From: Chitinophaga agri
GTDB taxonomy: Bacteria > Bacteroidota > Bacteroidia > Chitinophagales > Chitinophagaceae
Assembly: GCF_010093065.1 (NCBI RefSeq)
Contig: NZ_CP048113.1
Location: 2,790,001 to 2,854,000, forward strand
Length of the DNA: 64,000 nucleotides
Reading direction: 5' to 3'
The notes beneath the pieces are model-generated. The model was not told where the DNA came from. It saw nothing but the letters and a program-made list of their open reading frames with translations, and made no database searches. This document shows, one piece after another, positions 48,313-58,001 of this stretch. A program made the position numbers and the translations under genes. Within the stretch, counting starts at the first letter, position 1; each line of letters opens with the position of its first letter.

Positions 48313-48320
48313 TAGGTTTG
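48313..48320 (+). promoter_or_regulatory. -7 box of the aminotransferase gene
   Basis: TAGGTTTG matches TAnnTTTG, 32 bp before the ATG at 48353. It rules out a start at 48248. No TTTG at the right distance. Confidence 0.5.
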
Positions 48321-48352
48321 TCCCAGTTAACCCTACAAAACTGTTATTGTTT

Positions 48353-49552
48353 ATGAAGCAAATGGAACTCGCCGAAAGGCTGTCGAGGATATCCGAGCCT
48401 CAAACGATTAAGATGGCTAAATTAAGCCGTGAGCTGAAAGCCCAGGGTATAGACATTGTAGATCTGAGTATAGGAGAACCCGACTTTGATACACCTGCCC
48501 ATATCAGGGAGGCCGCTAAAAAAGCGATTGATGAAGGCTTTACGCACTATACACCGGTAGCAGGTATTCCTGACCTGCGCCAGGCGGTGGTACATAAGCT
48601 GAAACGCGATAACGGACTGGAATATACGCCCGATCAGATCGTGGTGTCTACAGGTGCGAAACAAAGTATTGCCAACACGGTATTGAGCGTGATCAATCCG
48701 GGTGATGAGGTGATCATCCCTACCCCTTACTGGGTGACCTACTCAGAACTGGTGAAACTTTGCCAGGGTGAAGTCGTGTTCGTACCATGCAGTATCGAAA
48801 ATCATTATAAAATCACTCCCGCACAGCTGGAAGCGGCTATCACGCCGAAAACCAAGCTGTTCATGTTCTCTTCTCCCTGCAATCCTACCGGTTCCGTGTA
48901 CAGCAAAGAAGAACTGAAAGCGCTGGCAGACGTTTTCGCTAAACACCCGCAGATCTACATCATGGCGGATGAGATCTATGAATATATTAACTATGTTGGT
49001 AAGCATGAAAGCATCGCCCAGTTTGAGGGTATGCAGGAACGCACCATCATTATCAATGGTCTGAGTAAGGGCTTTGCGATGACCGGATGGCGTCTCGGCT
49101 ACCTGGTAGCGCCTAAAACGCTGGCCAAAGCTGCTGAAAACATCCAGAGCCAGTTCACGTCCGCTACCTGCTCTATTACCCAGAAAGCAGCTGTAGCCGC
49201 CCTCAATGGCGACCTCACCACTGCACATGATATGGTGGCAGAGTTCAGGAAAAGACGCGCTTTCGTATTTGAGCAACTGAGCAGCATTCCGGGACTGAAG
49301 CTGATCGAGCCGGACGGTGCATTCTATATGTTCCCTGATGTAAGCGCCTTCTTCGGCAAGTCTTATGAAGGCAATGTGATCAGCAATTCCGACGATATGT
49401 GTATGTATCTCCTGCACAAGGTGAATGTATCAACGGTAACAGGTGCCGCATTTGAACAACCTAACTGTATCCGTCTGTCTTATGCTACTTCCATGGCCAA
49501 ACTGGAAGAAGGTATGAAACGACTGAAGGCGGGATTTGCTCAACTGGGCTGA
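48353..49552 (+). CDS. Class I/II aspartate-type aminotransferase
   Basis: A 399-residue PLP enzyme of fold type I, probably an aspartate or related aminotransferase. Marks are IDLSIGEPDFDTPAHIREA-like opening, VSTGAKQSI, the NPTG motif (SSPCNPTGSVYS), the Asp-x-x-Tyr pair in MADEIYEYI, the PLP-lysine K239 in GLSKGFAMTGWRLGY, and the C-terminal Arg that binds the substrate carboxylate in NCIRLSYATS. Start at 48353 agrees with the family and the promoter box. Exact amino donor not determined. Confidence 0.9.
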   Translation: MKQMELAERLSRISEPQTIKMAKLSRELKAQGIDIVDLSIGEPDFDTPAHIREAAKKAIDEGFTHYTPVAGIPDLRQAVVHKLKRDNGLEYTPDQIVVSTGAKQSIANTVLSVINPGDEVIIPTPYWVTYSELVKLCQGEVVFVPCSIENHYKITPAQLEAAITPKTKLFMFSSPCNPTGSVYSKEELKALADVFAKHPQIYIMADEIYEYINYVGKHESIAQFEGMQERTIIINGLSKGFAMTGWRLGYLVAPKTLAKAAENIQSQFTSATCSITQKAAVAALNGDLTTAHDMVAEFRKRRAFVFEQLSSIPGLKLIEPDGAFYMFPDVSAFFGKSYEGNVISNSDDMCMYLLHKVNVSTVTGAAFEQPNCIRLSYATSMAKLEEGMKRLKAGFAQLG

Positions 49553-49565
49553 TAAGATATTCACG

Positions 49566-49612
49566 AAAGAGAAAGCTCCGGTGTCTGCCAGATGCCGGAG
49601 CTTTCTCTTTTA
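49566..49612 (+). terminator. Terminator after the aminotransferase gene
   Basis: Perfect 16-bp stem, 49566-49581 with 49595-49610 (core GAGAAAGCTCCGG), followed by T residues. Confidence 0.9.
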
Positions 49613-49619
49613 CAGGATC

Positions 49620-49649
49620 TTTGCATATTAATTCATTTCCATATATTTG
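49620..49649 (+). promoter_or_regulatory. Promoter of the small membrane protein gene
   Basis: TTTG (49620-49623), 18-bp spacer, TATATTTG (49642-49649). Both Bacteroidota elements match; ATG at 49670. Confidence 0.65.
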
Positions 49650-49669
49650 CATCGTAATAATCAATCCGA

Positions 49670-50203
49670 ATGGACTTCTCAAATCGTACTTTACTCTTTA
49701 TTCTGCTGGGCGCAGGTGCCATTTTCATCCTTTACACAATGGTAAAAGACATGATCCGTAAACCAAAGGATGCCGCTCACGTTCCTGCCCCGGATGCCGC
49801 TAAAGCACCGGTAGACAAATCTGTACTGCCTTTACAGCTGCAGGCCTATGAACGCCTGGTATTACTGGTGGAACGTATGAACCTGCAAAATATGATCAGC
49901 CGTATCTTCCAGCCGGGACTGACCGTTGCGGATATGCATGTTGGCCTCATACAGACCATTAAGGCCGAATTTGAGCATAATATTGCGCAGCAGATCTATG
50001 TATCTCCTACTGCTTGGGAAGCGGTTAAAACACTGAAAGAACAGACCATTACACTCGTGAACCAGGTAGCCAGCCAACTGCCTCCTGATGCGACTGCAAT
50101 GGAACTGAATAAACAAATACTGGAAATATTAATGCAGGCGGAAACATCTCCTTCCGAACTGACCTCACAGATATTGAATGCAGAAGCTAAACGGTTATTC
50201 TAA
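49670..50203 (+). CDS. Conserved small membrane-anchored protein of unknown function
   Basis: A 177-residue protein with one N-terminal membrane segment (about residues 7-24, TLLFILLGAGAIFILYTM), a Pro/Ala-rich linker, then a helical domain from about residue 52 (LPLQLQAYERLVLLVERMN) to the end. The compact sequence and AYERL-type helix recall a Bacteroidota-conserved family, but I cannot name it. It has a good promoter and is likely a real gene. Its stop lies 4 bp from the stop of the convergent M23 gene. Confidence 0.65.
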   Translation: MDFSNRTLLFILLGAGAIFILYTMVKDMIRKPKDAAHVPAPDAAKAPVDKSVLPLQLQAYERLVLLVERMNLQNMISRIFQPGLTVADMHVGLIQTIKAEFEHNIAQQIYVSPTAWEAVKTLKEQTITLVNQVASQLPPDATAMELNKQILEILMQAETSPSELTSQILNAEAKRLF

Positions 50204-50207
50204 CCGT

Positions 50208-51134
50208 TTACTTCTGTATCATTTCCACCCGTTTTGGACGAATAACCTCATAGAGCAGGTAACCTCTTCCATTAAAATGGATATATCTTGGCGGGGACCG
50301 GAACCAGGGCTCTCCTGGTACTTTCATATGCGCCTGTATATGTAAATGAGGTTCTGAGCTGAAGCCTGAATTACCCACACATCCCAGCGGATCTCCCTGT
50401 TTCACAACATCCCCCTCCTTCACAATGACACTACCCTGTTTCAGATGTGCCAGGAAAACATAGCTGTTCGCTGTTTCTATCAGTACCTGGTTGGTATTGT
50501 GCGGCCCCCTGATCATATCAGGCGGAATATTATCCGGGTCCTCCCCTATTGCTTTAACAATTCGTCCGTTACAGGGGCTATATAAGGTATCTCCGAATAT
50601 CTCATAATCCTCCAGGCGCTTGCTGAAAATAGCATTGGCCCTGCTGCCGTTTGGCTTCAGCTTGACAATATCCATTGCATATACCGCCCCGCGTAAACTA
50701 TAATGGAAAAGATTGGTAGGTAACCCCTTCCCTCCCTGCAACACGAAATACCGGCCCGTCTTCAGCGGAAAGGCCAGTTCTATGGCTCTCGCCTTACCAG
50801 TAGTACCGGTGAAATAAAGAATGCTTAATGTGGTGAACAATGCGAAGAAGAATAAATTAGCTCCTACCCGCCAGTGCCGCGGCGCAGTTGTTTTCTTTTT
50901 CCTGCGAAAAAATCCACTGAGCAGGGTTAACAGGAATACAATCCCAAATCCCCACTTTGCTTCGACAGTCAGATAGATCCAGGTACCATAGAGATAGATA
51001 AAAAGTCCGAATGAGAGTCCCGCGAGCAATAATGACCAGCTATGTCTGAGCATACGGCCGGAGGCTACAAATACCAGAAAAATGCTAAGCAAGGCCAGGG
51101 CGAATGTGAGTAATAACAATACGTAAATAAACAT
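50208..51134 (-). CDS. Membrane-bound M23 (LytM) family metallopeptidase
   Basis: A 308-residue protein with about four membrane segments in the first 115 residues and a C-terminal LytM domain (about 140-300). The zinc motif H-x-H is present in SSEPHLHIQAHM; the first zinc ligands are probably His and Asp in the FHYSLRGAVYAMDIVK stretch. VKQGDPLGCVGNSGFS is the family's conserved turn. It would cut peptide crosslinks of peptidoglycan or act as an envelope factor. The membrane-anchored N-terminus is not usual for M23 enzymes. Convergent with the upstream small membrane protein. Confidence 0.87.
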   Translation of the reverse strand: MFIYVLLLLTFALALLSIFLVFVASGRMLRHSWSLLLAGLSFGLFIYLYGTWIYLTVEAKWGFGIVFLLTLLSGFFRRKKKTTAPRHWRVGANLFFFALFTTLSILYFTGTTGKARAIELAFPLKTGRYFVLQGGKGLPTNLFHYSLRGAVYAMDIVKLKPNGSRANAIFSKRLEDYEIFGDTLYSPCNGRIVKAIGEDPDNIPPDMIRGPHNTNQVLIETANSYVFLAHLKQGSVIVKEGDVVKQGDPLGCVGNSGFSSEPHLHIQAHMKVPGEPWFRSPPRYIHFNGRGYLLYEVIRPKRVEMIQK

Positions 51135-51247
51135 GGCTTATCAGAAAATCTTTTTGCAAATTATCAATAATTTGAGCTCAACGGCAATAACGTAATAATT
51201 ATGTAACATTGCTCTTACTACTACATTTATTCCACGAAAAACACATT

Positions 51248-52801
51248 ATGGAAAATCACATCAAAACAGATGCCGGTATCGCCATTGCTCCTTTATATAC
51301 GGAATCCGTGCCGATGCAGGAGCTGCCCGGCGAGTTCCCTTTTACAAGAGGAATCCATGCCTCCATGTACCGGGATAAGCTCTGGACGATGCGGCAGTAT
51401 GCGGGCTTTAGCACAGCAGAAGCATCCAATGAAAGATATCATTACCTGTTACAGCAGGGTGTCATGGGGCTCAGTGTCGCCTTTGACCTCCCTACCCAGA
51501 TAGGGTACGATTCTGACCACCCCATGTCTGAAGGAGAAGTCGGCAAAGTAGGTGTCGCCATCGATAGCATTGAGGATATGGAACGCTTGTTCAAAGGCAT
51601 CAAACTGGAGGAGATCTCGACTTCCATGACGATCAACGCGACCGGGTTCATACTCCTTGCACTATATATTGCGCTGGCTAAAAAACAGGGCGCAGACCTC
51701 AGGAAGATCTCCGGTACTATTCAGAATGACATCCTCAAAGAATACGCAGCACGCGGCACATTTATCTATCCGCCCAAACCTTCTATGCGGCTGATCACTG
51801 ATATCTTCGATTACTGCAGCCGTGAAGTACCAAAGTGGAACACCATCTCTATTTCCGGCTATCATATCCGCGAAGCGGGCGCTAATGCCGTACAGGAACT
51901 GGCGTTCACACTCGCCAACGGGAAAGCATATCTCAAAGCCGCACTGGAGAAGGGTTTAGAGATCAATGTGTTTGCCCGCCGCCTGTCTTTTTTCTTTAAT
52001 GCACATAACCATCTCTTTGAAGAAGTAGCTAAATTCCGCGCTGCACGCAGGATGTGGGCAAATATTACCAAAGATATGGGCGCTACTGATCCTAAAGCTC
52101 AGATGCTGCGCTTCCATACACAAACCGGCGGTAGCACACTCACAGCACAACAGCCGCATAACAATATTGTACGGGTAACTGTACAGACACTGGCAGCTAC
52201 GCTGGGTGGTACGCAGTCGCTCCATACGAATGGGTTTGATGAAGCACTGTCCCTGCCAACAGAAGCAGCGGCACGTATTGCATTGCGTACGCAGCAGATC
52301 GTGGGATACGAGAGTGGTATTGCTGATACGGTGGATCCACTGGCAGGATCGTTCTACGTCGAGGCACTGACGAATGAAGTAGAAGCACGCGCATGGGAGC
52401 TGATAGAAAAGATTGATGTAATGGGGGGTGCTGTAGCGGCGATCGAACAGGGATTCATGCAGGATGAGATAGCAAGGAGCGCGTATAGATATCAAAAGGA
52501 AATTGAGACGGGTGAAAAGGTGATTGTAGGCGTGAATAAATTTGCTGTGAATGAAGCTGCTACCGGTGAAGTATTCCGGATCGACGATAGTATCAGGCTG
52601 GTGCAGACGGAAAGGCTGCAGGCACTGAAGGCAAAACGGGATAATACAGTGGTGGCGGCGTTGCTGGAGCGGTTGGAAGCGGCAGCAGGAACGACAGAGA
52701 ACCTGATGCCAATCGTCGTGGAAGCGGTGGAAAACTATTGTACACTCGGGGAGATCGCGGATGTATTGAGAAAGGTTTGGGGCGAACATAAAGGCGTATA
52801 A
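51248..52801 (+). CDS. Methylmalonyl-CoA mutase-type large subunit, no B12 domain
   Basis: A 517-residue TIM-barrel catalytic subunit of a coenzyme-B12 acyl-CoA mutase. Family marks: [45 protein letters not shown] block, [12 protein letters not shown] and [14 protein letters not shown]. The Tyr in RQYAGF is the one kept in methylmalonyl-CoA mutase; 2-hydroxyisobutyryl-CoA mutase has Ile there. The protein stops before the C-terminal B12-binding domain (DxHxxG), so a separate small subunit is needed; none is in the window. Start at 51248; the frame from 51209 lies in the upstream region. Confidence 0.85.
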   Translation: MENHIKTDAGIAIAPLYTESVPMQELPGEFPFTRGIHASMYRDKLWTMRQYAGFSTAEASNERYHYLLQQGVMGLSVAFDLPTQIGYDSDHPMSEGEVGKVGVAIDSIEDMERLFKGIKLEEISTSMTINATGFILLALYIALAKKQGADLRKISGTIQNDILKEYAARGTFIYPPKPSMRLITDIFDYCSREVPKWNTISISGYHIREAGANAVQELAFTLANGKAYLKAALEKGLEINVFARRLSFFFNAHNHLFEEVAKFRAARRMWANITKDMGATDPKAQMLRFHTQTGGSTLTAQQPHNNIVRVTVQTLAATLGGTQSLHTNGFDEALSLPTEAAARIALRTQQIVGYESGIADTVDPLAGSFYVEALTNEVEARAWELIEKIDVMGGAVAAIEQGFMQDEIARSAYRYQKEIETGEKVIVGVNKFAVNEAATGEVFRIDDSIRLVQTERLQALKAKRDNTVVAALLERLEAAAGTTENLMPIVVEAVENYCTLGEIADVLRKVWGEHKGV

Positions 52802-52913
52802 AAATTATTTACCATCAGCCGTACCTGATGTTTCACAATTCCTGACCGCTCATACTCAGTTTCTAATTTTCAACATACAAACAACTAATTATCAACTGAT
52901 TCTCAATTGTCAT

Positions 52914-52930
52914 ACGTAATTCGTAATTGT
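52914..52930. repeat. Dispersed intergenic repeat, short inverted copy
   Basis: ACGTAATTCGTAATTG, the reverse of the CAATTACGAATTACG pattern seen in the copies at 20518 and 30438. Short, so the relation is suggestive only. Confidence 0.4.
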
Positions 52931-52946
52931 ATTGTATTTTTAGGCC

Positions 52947-53843
52947 ATGTCTTCGATCTATTATAACGCCTGTCCTCTATGCGGGTCTGGCAATATACAC
53001 AAAGTAATTACTGCCAAAGATCATACGGTATCGGGCGAAACATTCGACATTTATCATTGCGGACATTGCGGCGGCCGTTTTACACAGCATGTTCCCGGGA
53101 GTGCGGAAATAGGCCGTTACTATCAATCACAGGAATACATTTCACATTCCGAAACTAAAAAAGGTGTAGTCAACCGTTTATATCATAGCGTGCGGAAAAT
53201 CACCATGCGCTCTAAACAAAACTGGGTGAAAGCAGCTACTGGCCTGAAAACCGGTACATTGCTGGATATTGGTTGTGGTACCGGCGCCTTCCTGCATTAT
53301 ATGAAACAGATCGGCTGGGAGGTAACAGGCCTGGAACCGGATGATATTGCCAGGAATAATGCAAAGACACTCTATGGAATAGAGCCACTCCCCTCTGCTG
53401 AGCTGTTTTCTCTTCCCACACAACAATATGATGCGATCACCATGTGGCATGTACTGGAACACGTACATGCACTGCATGATTATCTGAGACAGATCAGGAC
53501 ATTATTGAAACCGGAAGGTGCGCTCATCATTGCAGTGCCTAACTACACCTCACCCGACGCTGAACATTATCAGGAGCTCTGGGCCGCTTATGATGTGCCC
53601 CGTCACCTGTATCACTTCTCTCCCGATTCTATGGAAGCATTGCTGAAGCAGCATAAGATCAGAATCGTGAGAAAACATCCGATGGTGTTTGATGGGTTTT
53701 ATGTAAGCCTCCTGAGCGAGAAGTATAAGACAGGCGGCAACGGACTGCTGAAAGGCTTCTGGAACGGATTCAGGTCTTACAGAAAAGGACTGAAAGATGT
53801 GAACAGATGTAGTTCTGTTGTGTATGAATGTAAGGCTGAATAG
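52947..53843 (+). CDS. Class I SAM-dependent methyltransferase with N-terminal zinc ribbon
   Basis: A 298-residue protein. Residues 9-45 hold two Cys pairs, CPLCG and CGHCGG, a zinc ribbon of the kind placed before sugar or small-molecule methyltransferases. The Rossmann methyltransferase domain has LLDIGCGTGAFLHYM (motif I, about residues 107-121), MWHVLEHVHALHDYL and LLKPEGALIIAVPNY. DVPRHLYHFSPDSM follows, typical of C-methyltransferase-like proteins acting on glycans or lipids. Substrate unknown; no glycan cluster next to it. Confidence 0.88.
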   Translation: MSSIYYNACPLCGSGNIHKVITAKDHTVSGETFDIYHCGHCGGRFTQHVPGSAEIGRYYQSQEYISHSETKKGVVNRLYHSVRKITMRSKQNWVKAATGLKTGTLLDIGCGTGAFLHYMKQIGWEVTGLEPDDIARNNAKTLYGIEPLPSAELFSLPTQQYDAITMWHVLEHVHALHDYLRQIRTLLKPEGALIIAVPNYTSPDAEHYQELWAAYDVPRHLYHFSPDSMEALLKQHKIRIVRKHPMVFDGFYVSLLSEKYKTGGNGLLKGFWNGFRSYRKGLKDVNRCSSVVYECKAE

Positions 53844-53884
53844 TTTTATAGCATCCTCTTCTGGGTAGTCATTATCATTTATAA

Positions 53885-53935
53885 AACAAAGCGGCGGTAA
53901 TAGCGGACAGTTATTACCGCCGCTTTGTTTTTGTA
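53885..53935 (+). terminator. Strong terminator after the methyltransferase gene
   Basis: Perfect 18-bp stem, 53885-53902 with 53912-53929, loop of 9, followed by TTTTTGT. Confidence 0.93.
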
Positions 53936-54018
53936 TCTCCTGTACGCCGCTGTTACTTGCAAAAGAGGATTGAATGAAGGTGCTATCATCATTGTAGTGA
54001 TCATTTTATAAACTACAA

Positions 54019-54070
54019 GACGATAGTCATGGCAGCACTGCTACACAGTACACTGCCATGAACTATCGTC
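54019..54070 (-). terminator. Inverted repeat after the M57-type protease gene
   Basis: GACGATAGTCATGGCAG (54019-54035) pairs with CTGCCATGAACTATCGTC (54053-54070) with one bulge. A second 8-bp hairpin with a 2-nt loop lies at 54089-54106, next to the protease stop. Confidence 0.6.
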
Positions 54071-54107
54071 ATTTGCTCATGCATCTGCTGATAAGGGACC
54101 TTATCAA

Positions 54108-54935
54108 CTAGTATAAATAGGTAAGTGCAATAATGTCATTTGCATTGAATGTACGGTTACCACCATTGGAACAGGCCAGCATCCATGAGTTAGGATCAGC
54201 ACCTGCTGGGGTACCCGGAATTTGAACAGCGCCAACGCCATTGGTTACCTGACCTTCGTTCACGTTCTGTCCGCAGCTGGAACGGGTAGCATAGTCTGTA
54301 TGACGGAAGCCGATACAGTGACCGATCTCGTGCTGGATAACAGAAGCGATGTACAGAACGTTTGGATTGGTACCATAGGCCTGTGGGTGTGTGTTCATCA
54401 GGATGCTGTTGTACGGATTACCAGCAGCTGTAGGGAAACCAGCAGAACCCAGGGTGATAAAACCACCGCTTGGCCCCTGATAGAAGCCCTGAATAGTAAT
54501 ATCAGCGGTACCACTTGTGATACGGGAGAACGTGATGTTCAATCCCTCTGCATTGTAACGGGCAATAGCCTCATCAGTGCCGGTGATGAAAGCAGTGGAC
54601 AATCCTGACACCAGTACGGTAATGTTACGAACACCGCCAAAAGTATTTACGGTATTGAATGTACGGTACTGTTCATCGTTCGCTACTCTCAGGAACGGAC
54701 TGTTAACCTTTACGTTCAGGTTTTCGTCGGTGAGTACGATATCATTTTCTACCAGATATCCACCGGCTACTTTCCTGACATTGTCAGTGCCGAAACCTGC
54801 TGCATAGATCTTTGCTTTTACATCATCAGAGATCTCAGTGGCAACAGGAGCGTCCTTAACAGCCTCTTTTTTACAGGAAAAAATAAAGGTGCTTGCCGCA
54901 AGGCAACATAGGGCAATAAATACGTGCTTACGCAT
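54108..54935 (-). CDS. M57-type zinc metalloprotease lipoprotein
   Basis: A 275-residue lipoprotein: signal ending TFIFSCKKE (Cys about residue 21), then a short propeptide-like region and a metzincin-style protease domain. The zinc site is H202-E-I-G-H206-x5-H212 (QHEIGHCIGFRHTDY), as in the M57/archaemetzincin-like families of Bacteroidota. The C-terminus has a Cys-containing loop (SSCGQN, LACSNGG) that may form a disulfide. Likely a surface protease; target unknown. Start at 54935 chosen because the signal sequence begins there. Confidence 0.87.
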   Translation of the reverse strand: MRKHVFIALCCLAASTFIFSCKKEAVKDAPVATEISDDVKAKIYAAGFGTDNVRKVAGGYLVENDIVLTDENLNVKVNSPFLRVANDEQYRTFNTVNTFGGVRNITVLVSGLSTAFITGTDEAIARYNAEGLNITFSRITSGTADITIQGFYQGPSGGFITLGSAGFPTAAGNPYNSILMNTHPQAYGTNPNVLYIASVIQHEIGHCIGFRHTDYATRSSCGQNVNEGQVTNGVGAVQIPGTPAGADPNSWMLACSNGGNRTFNANDIIALTYLY

Positions 54936-55665
54936 GTTAGTGTGTGTTTTGGGTTTACAGATTGTGCTCATGCACCTCCGCCTGCTACTGCATGATATAG
55001 CCGCGGGCAGATGCGATATAGTTTAATACAGCATATATGAATGCAGGGTGTCTCCAGCACCTGTCATCAGACAAAGGAGTGCCACTAATGTATGTGTACG
55101 CATACGTTTAGATGTAGGGTGCTGGAAAATGACGCTATGGTTAGCTGATCAGCTGACAACAGTTATTGTGGTCCATAGATAGCGCGTCCATTTCCTAAGG
55201 GAAACACGAATGCAGCAGATAGCTATACACAGCTATGCGTCATCCATTGTTTACTCATCCTCCGGAAAAAAGACTAATACCAGAAAGGTTATTCCTTTGG
55301 AATAATAACATTGTTCATCAGTAAATACAGCTAGTTCTGACAGATAGTTTACTTAATTCATGTGCTCAATTTTGGTCAACGCAAGACAGGCGGAAGCTAG
55401 TTGTTACCGCGTCTTTGCCGGATTTTCAACAACTAAATAATGCTGGTTAACCCGGGCATGCCGGTGATAGATTTTCGTTCGACTTAGTGCTCTTTGTTTA
55501 GATTTCAGTTGCGCTGTCTCAATATTACAACATTCTATGGTACTCAGAAAATAAATGTGAATGGCTGATAAAAGAACAGGGATTAACGAAGGAAAATGTC
55601 GGGAAAGTATGCAGAAGCTGCTGTGGGAAAGCGGGGAAGTGGAATTAGTATTCCTGATAAAACGA
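54936..55665. other. Long non-coding stretch before the M57-type protease gene
   Basis: About 730 bp. It holds the protease upstream region and, at its right end, the lpd terminator. The frame at 55404-55697 has no recognisable protein character. There are several small palindromes (for example AGCTGATCAGCT, 55143-55154) but nothing I can assign to a function. Confidence 0.45.
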
Positions 55666-55693
55666 AAAGAGCGTACCAGCCGGCACGCTCTTT
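55666..55693 (-). terminator. Terminator after lpd
   Basis: AAAGAGCGT (55666-55674) pairs with ACGCTCTTT (55685-55693); minus-strand tail is TTCGTTTT. Confidence 0.85.
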
Positions 55694-55715
55694 CCATTAT
55701 AAGATCTTTTAACTA

Positions 55716-57122
55716 TTACAGGTGAATTGCTTCGCCGTAAGCCACTTCTATCGCGTCTTTTACAGATTCGCTCATAGTTGGGTGCGGGTGAATAGAATCC
55801 AGTACTTCCTGATAAGTGGTTTCCAGTTTACGGGCAGTCACTGTCTGTGCAATGATCTCAGTAACATTCGCACCGATCATGTGTGTACCTAACCATTCGC
55901 CGTATTTAGCGTCGAAGATCACTTTTACGAAACCTTCGGTAGCACCGGCAGCGGTAGCTTTACCAGACGCAGAGAATGGGAATTTACCCACTTTCACTTC
56001 GTAACCGGCTTCTTTCGCAGCTTTCTCGGTATAACCTACAGAAGCGATTTCAGGCGCACAGTAAGTACAACCAGGAATGTTCATGTAGTCGATAGGCTCA
56101 GGTTTATGTGCGTATTTCTTCTCACCGTAAGCGATCGCTTCCACGCAGATGATACCTTCTTTAGATGCAACGTGTGCAAGTGCCTGACCAGGAACCATAT
56201 CACCGATCGCGTAAACGCCGGCAACGTTTGTCTGATAGTATTTATCTACCAGTACTCTACCCTTGTCAGTTTTCACACCCAGTGATTCCAGACCGATGTT
56301 TTCGATATTTGCAGCGATACCTACAGCGCTCAGTACAACGTCAGCTTCCAGGAATACTTCACCGGTAGCAGTTTTCACTCTCGCTTTCACGCCTTCGCCG
56401 TTAGCTTCAACAGCCTCAACGGATGCGCTGGTCATGATATCAATACCTTTTTTCTTGTAGATCTTCTCCAGTTCTTTAGAGATATCTTCGTCTTCCACCG
56501 GAACGATGCGCGGCATGAACTCAACGATCGTTACTTTGGTACCCATAGTTGCATAGAAATATGCGAACTCAACACCAATTGCACCAGAACCTACAACGAT
56601 CATGGATTTAGGCTGTTTTGGCAGTACCATTGCTTCACGGTAGCCAATTACCATCTTACCATCGATTTTCAGGTTTGGCAGTTCACGTGCACGAGCACCT
56701 GTTGCCAGGATAATGTATTTTGCGTCGTGTACCGCAGATTTACCATCCTTATCAGTTACTTCTACCTGATTTTTGGATTTCAGTTTACCGGTACCAACCA
56801 GAACGTCGATTTTGTTTTTCTTCATCAGGAACTGAACGCCCTTGCTCATCTTATCAGCCACACCACGACTACGCTTAATTACGGCATCAAAATCGGCGGA
56901 ACTTTCACCTGCGTTAATCCCATAATTTTTAGCGTGCTGTATATATTCCATCACCTGTGCAGACTTCAATAATGCTTTAGTGGGAATACAGCCCCAGTTC
57001 AAACAAATACCGCCCAGGCTCTCTCTTTCAACTATTGCCGTCTTAAATCCCAGCTGAGAAGCACGGATAGCTGCCACATATCCACCAGGGCCGCTACCAA
57101 TTACGATTACGTCGTATGCCAT
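55716..57122 (-). CDS. lpd: Dihydrolipoyl dehydrogenase (E3)
   Basis: FAD enzyme that reoxidises lipoamide in 2-oxoacid dehydrogenase complexes, passing electrons to NAD. The 468-residue protein opens IVIGSGPGGYVAAIRA (FAD), has the redox pair C40-LNWG-C45, NAD-binding VVGSGAIGVEFAYF, the VYAIGDMVPG FAD motif, and the C-terminal H-x4-E catalytic dyad in IHPHPTMSE. No E1 or E2 gene is adjacent, so it may serve several complexes. Confidence 0.97.
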   Translation of the reverse strand: MAYDVIVIGSGPGGYVAAIRASQLGFKTAIVERESLGGICLNWGCIPTKALLKSAQVMEYIQHAKNYGINAGESSADFDAVIKRSRGVADKMSKGVQFLMKKNKIDVLVGTGKLKSKNQVEVTDKDGKSAVHDAKYIILATGARARELPNLKIDGKMVIGYREAMVLPKQPKSMIVVGSGAIGVEFAYFYATMGTKVTIVEFMPRIVPVEDEDISKELEKIYKKKGIDIMTSASVEAVEANGEGVKARVKTATGEVFLEADVVLSAVGIAANIENIGLESLGVKTDKGRVLVDKYYQTNVAGVYAIGDMVPGQALAHVASKEGIICVEAIAYGEKKYAHKPEPIDYMNIPGCTYCAPEIASVGYTEKAAKEAGYEVKVGKFPFSASGKATAAGATEGFVKVIFDAKYGEWLGTHMIGANVTEIIAQTVTARKLETTYQEVLDSIHPHPTMSESVKDAIEVAYGEAIHL

Positions 57123-57148
57123 ATTGCTTAATTTTAATTTAAACTTGC

Positions 57149-57156
57149 CAAAGGTA
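57149..57156 (-). promoter_or_regulatory. -7 box of lpd
   Basis: Minus-strand TACCTTTG, an exact TAnnTTTG, 26 bp before the lpd ATG. Confidence 0.5.
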
Positions 57157-57170
57157 ACAATAAAATGGAA

Positions 57171-57198
57171 AAAGCCCGGCCAAAAATAGCCAGGCTTT
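57171..57198 (-). terminator. Terminator after lolA
   Basis: AAAGCC-GGC pairs with GCC-GGCTTT (one mismatch); on the minus strand TTTTTCC follows. Confidence 0.6.
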
Positions 57199-57232
57199 AC
57201 TTTGTCTTCTGTTACGAAGATCCATCAATATT

Positions 57233-57910
57233 TTATCGGAGATCAACTACCTCTACACCAGGGTATTTTTTAGGATCGAAGCTAAAGGTTGCGTCGGTCA
57301 CATTCCCGTTAGGGGTAAAATTGGTGATCTCATATGTATAGTGATTACCGTTTTTCTCGTAAACCTTCATTTTAGCAATGTTCTGGGCTTTTTTGTCGAT
57401 AGAAACGATCACTTTGAATACGTTCTTTGATTTATCTGTCGGTGTCATCTCAATGTTCTGCAGCACTTTACCCTTTTCAGTGGTCTCACCTTCCAGGCGG
57501 TACAGATAATCCTTGTCATAGAAGTTTGTGAACAGTTTAGCCGGAGACAGGGAAGAGCTATTTGGGTCTACATTGTTGATTGTTACCTCGTTAGCATCTT
57601 TCGTATATGTCCAGGAAGTCTTATTATCACTGATCAGCTCCTGACCGTCCAGGTTCACTTTATATTTAGCTCCCTTCAGGTATACGGTACCTTTCTTGGA
57701 GTCTGTTACGCTATTATTGGCTCCCTCTACCTTCAACACGAAATTCGCTACCACTGATTTCAACTGTGCAAATTTCTTGCTCACTCCGTCCAGTATTGCT
57801 TTGGCCTTTGGATCGTTCTTACCGAGACTACCTACGGGTGCCTTGGTCTGCGCCATGCCATTCACTACTATTCCGCCCGTCAGCATGGCCAATAATAAAA
57901 TTCTCTTCAT
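57233..57910 (-). CDS. lolA: LolA-like outer-membrane lipoprotein carrier
   Basis: A 225-residue periplasmic protein with a signal peptide (ending GMAQ at about 21). The half-barrel LolA fold that carries lipoproteins from inner to outer membrane is suggested by AKAILDGVSKKFAQLKSVVANF at the start, KGTVYLKGAKYKVNLDGQELISDNKTSWTY (strands) and DKKAQNIAKMKVYEKNGNHYTYEI near the end. It lies just after ftsK, a pairing frequent in Bacteroidota. The protein is the LolA/LolB-like type of this phylum. Confidence 0.85.
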   Translation of the reverse strand: MKRILLLAMLTGGIVVNGMAQTKAPVGSLGKNDPKAKAILDGVSKKFAQLKSVVANFVLKVEGANNSVTDSKKGTVYLKGAKYKVNLDGQELISDNKTSWTYTKDANEVTINNVDPNSSSLSPAKLFTNFYDKDYLYRLEGETTEKGKVLQNIEMTPTDKSKNVFKVIVSIDKKAQNIAKMKVYEKNGNHYTYEITNFTPNGNVTDATFSFDPKKYPGVEVVDLR

Positions 57911-57987
57911 TTTTCGTAAGTTTTGTTTCTTGCTGTTAATTTGACAAATGTTGTGCCGTTAGGTTTATTCTAAAGTTAATATAAAGC

Positions 57988-57995
57988 CAAAAGTA
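57988..57995 (-). promoter_or_regulatory. -7 box of lolA
   Basis: Minus-strand TACTTTTG, an exact TAnnTTTG, between the ftsK stop and lolA, about 77 bp before the lolA ATG. It suggests lolA can be read separately from ftsK. Confidence 0.4.
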
Positions 57996-58001
57996 CGACT
58001 A

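Noticed and set aside
52914..52930. Considered as part of a mobile element end
   Set aside because: No transposase nearby and no paired terminal repeat; fits better as a copy of a dispersed intergenic repeat.
55404..55697. 97-codon frame on the minus strand after the lpd terminator
   Set aside because: It overlaps the lpd terminator and has no signal peptide, domain or start context that supports a gene.
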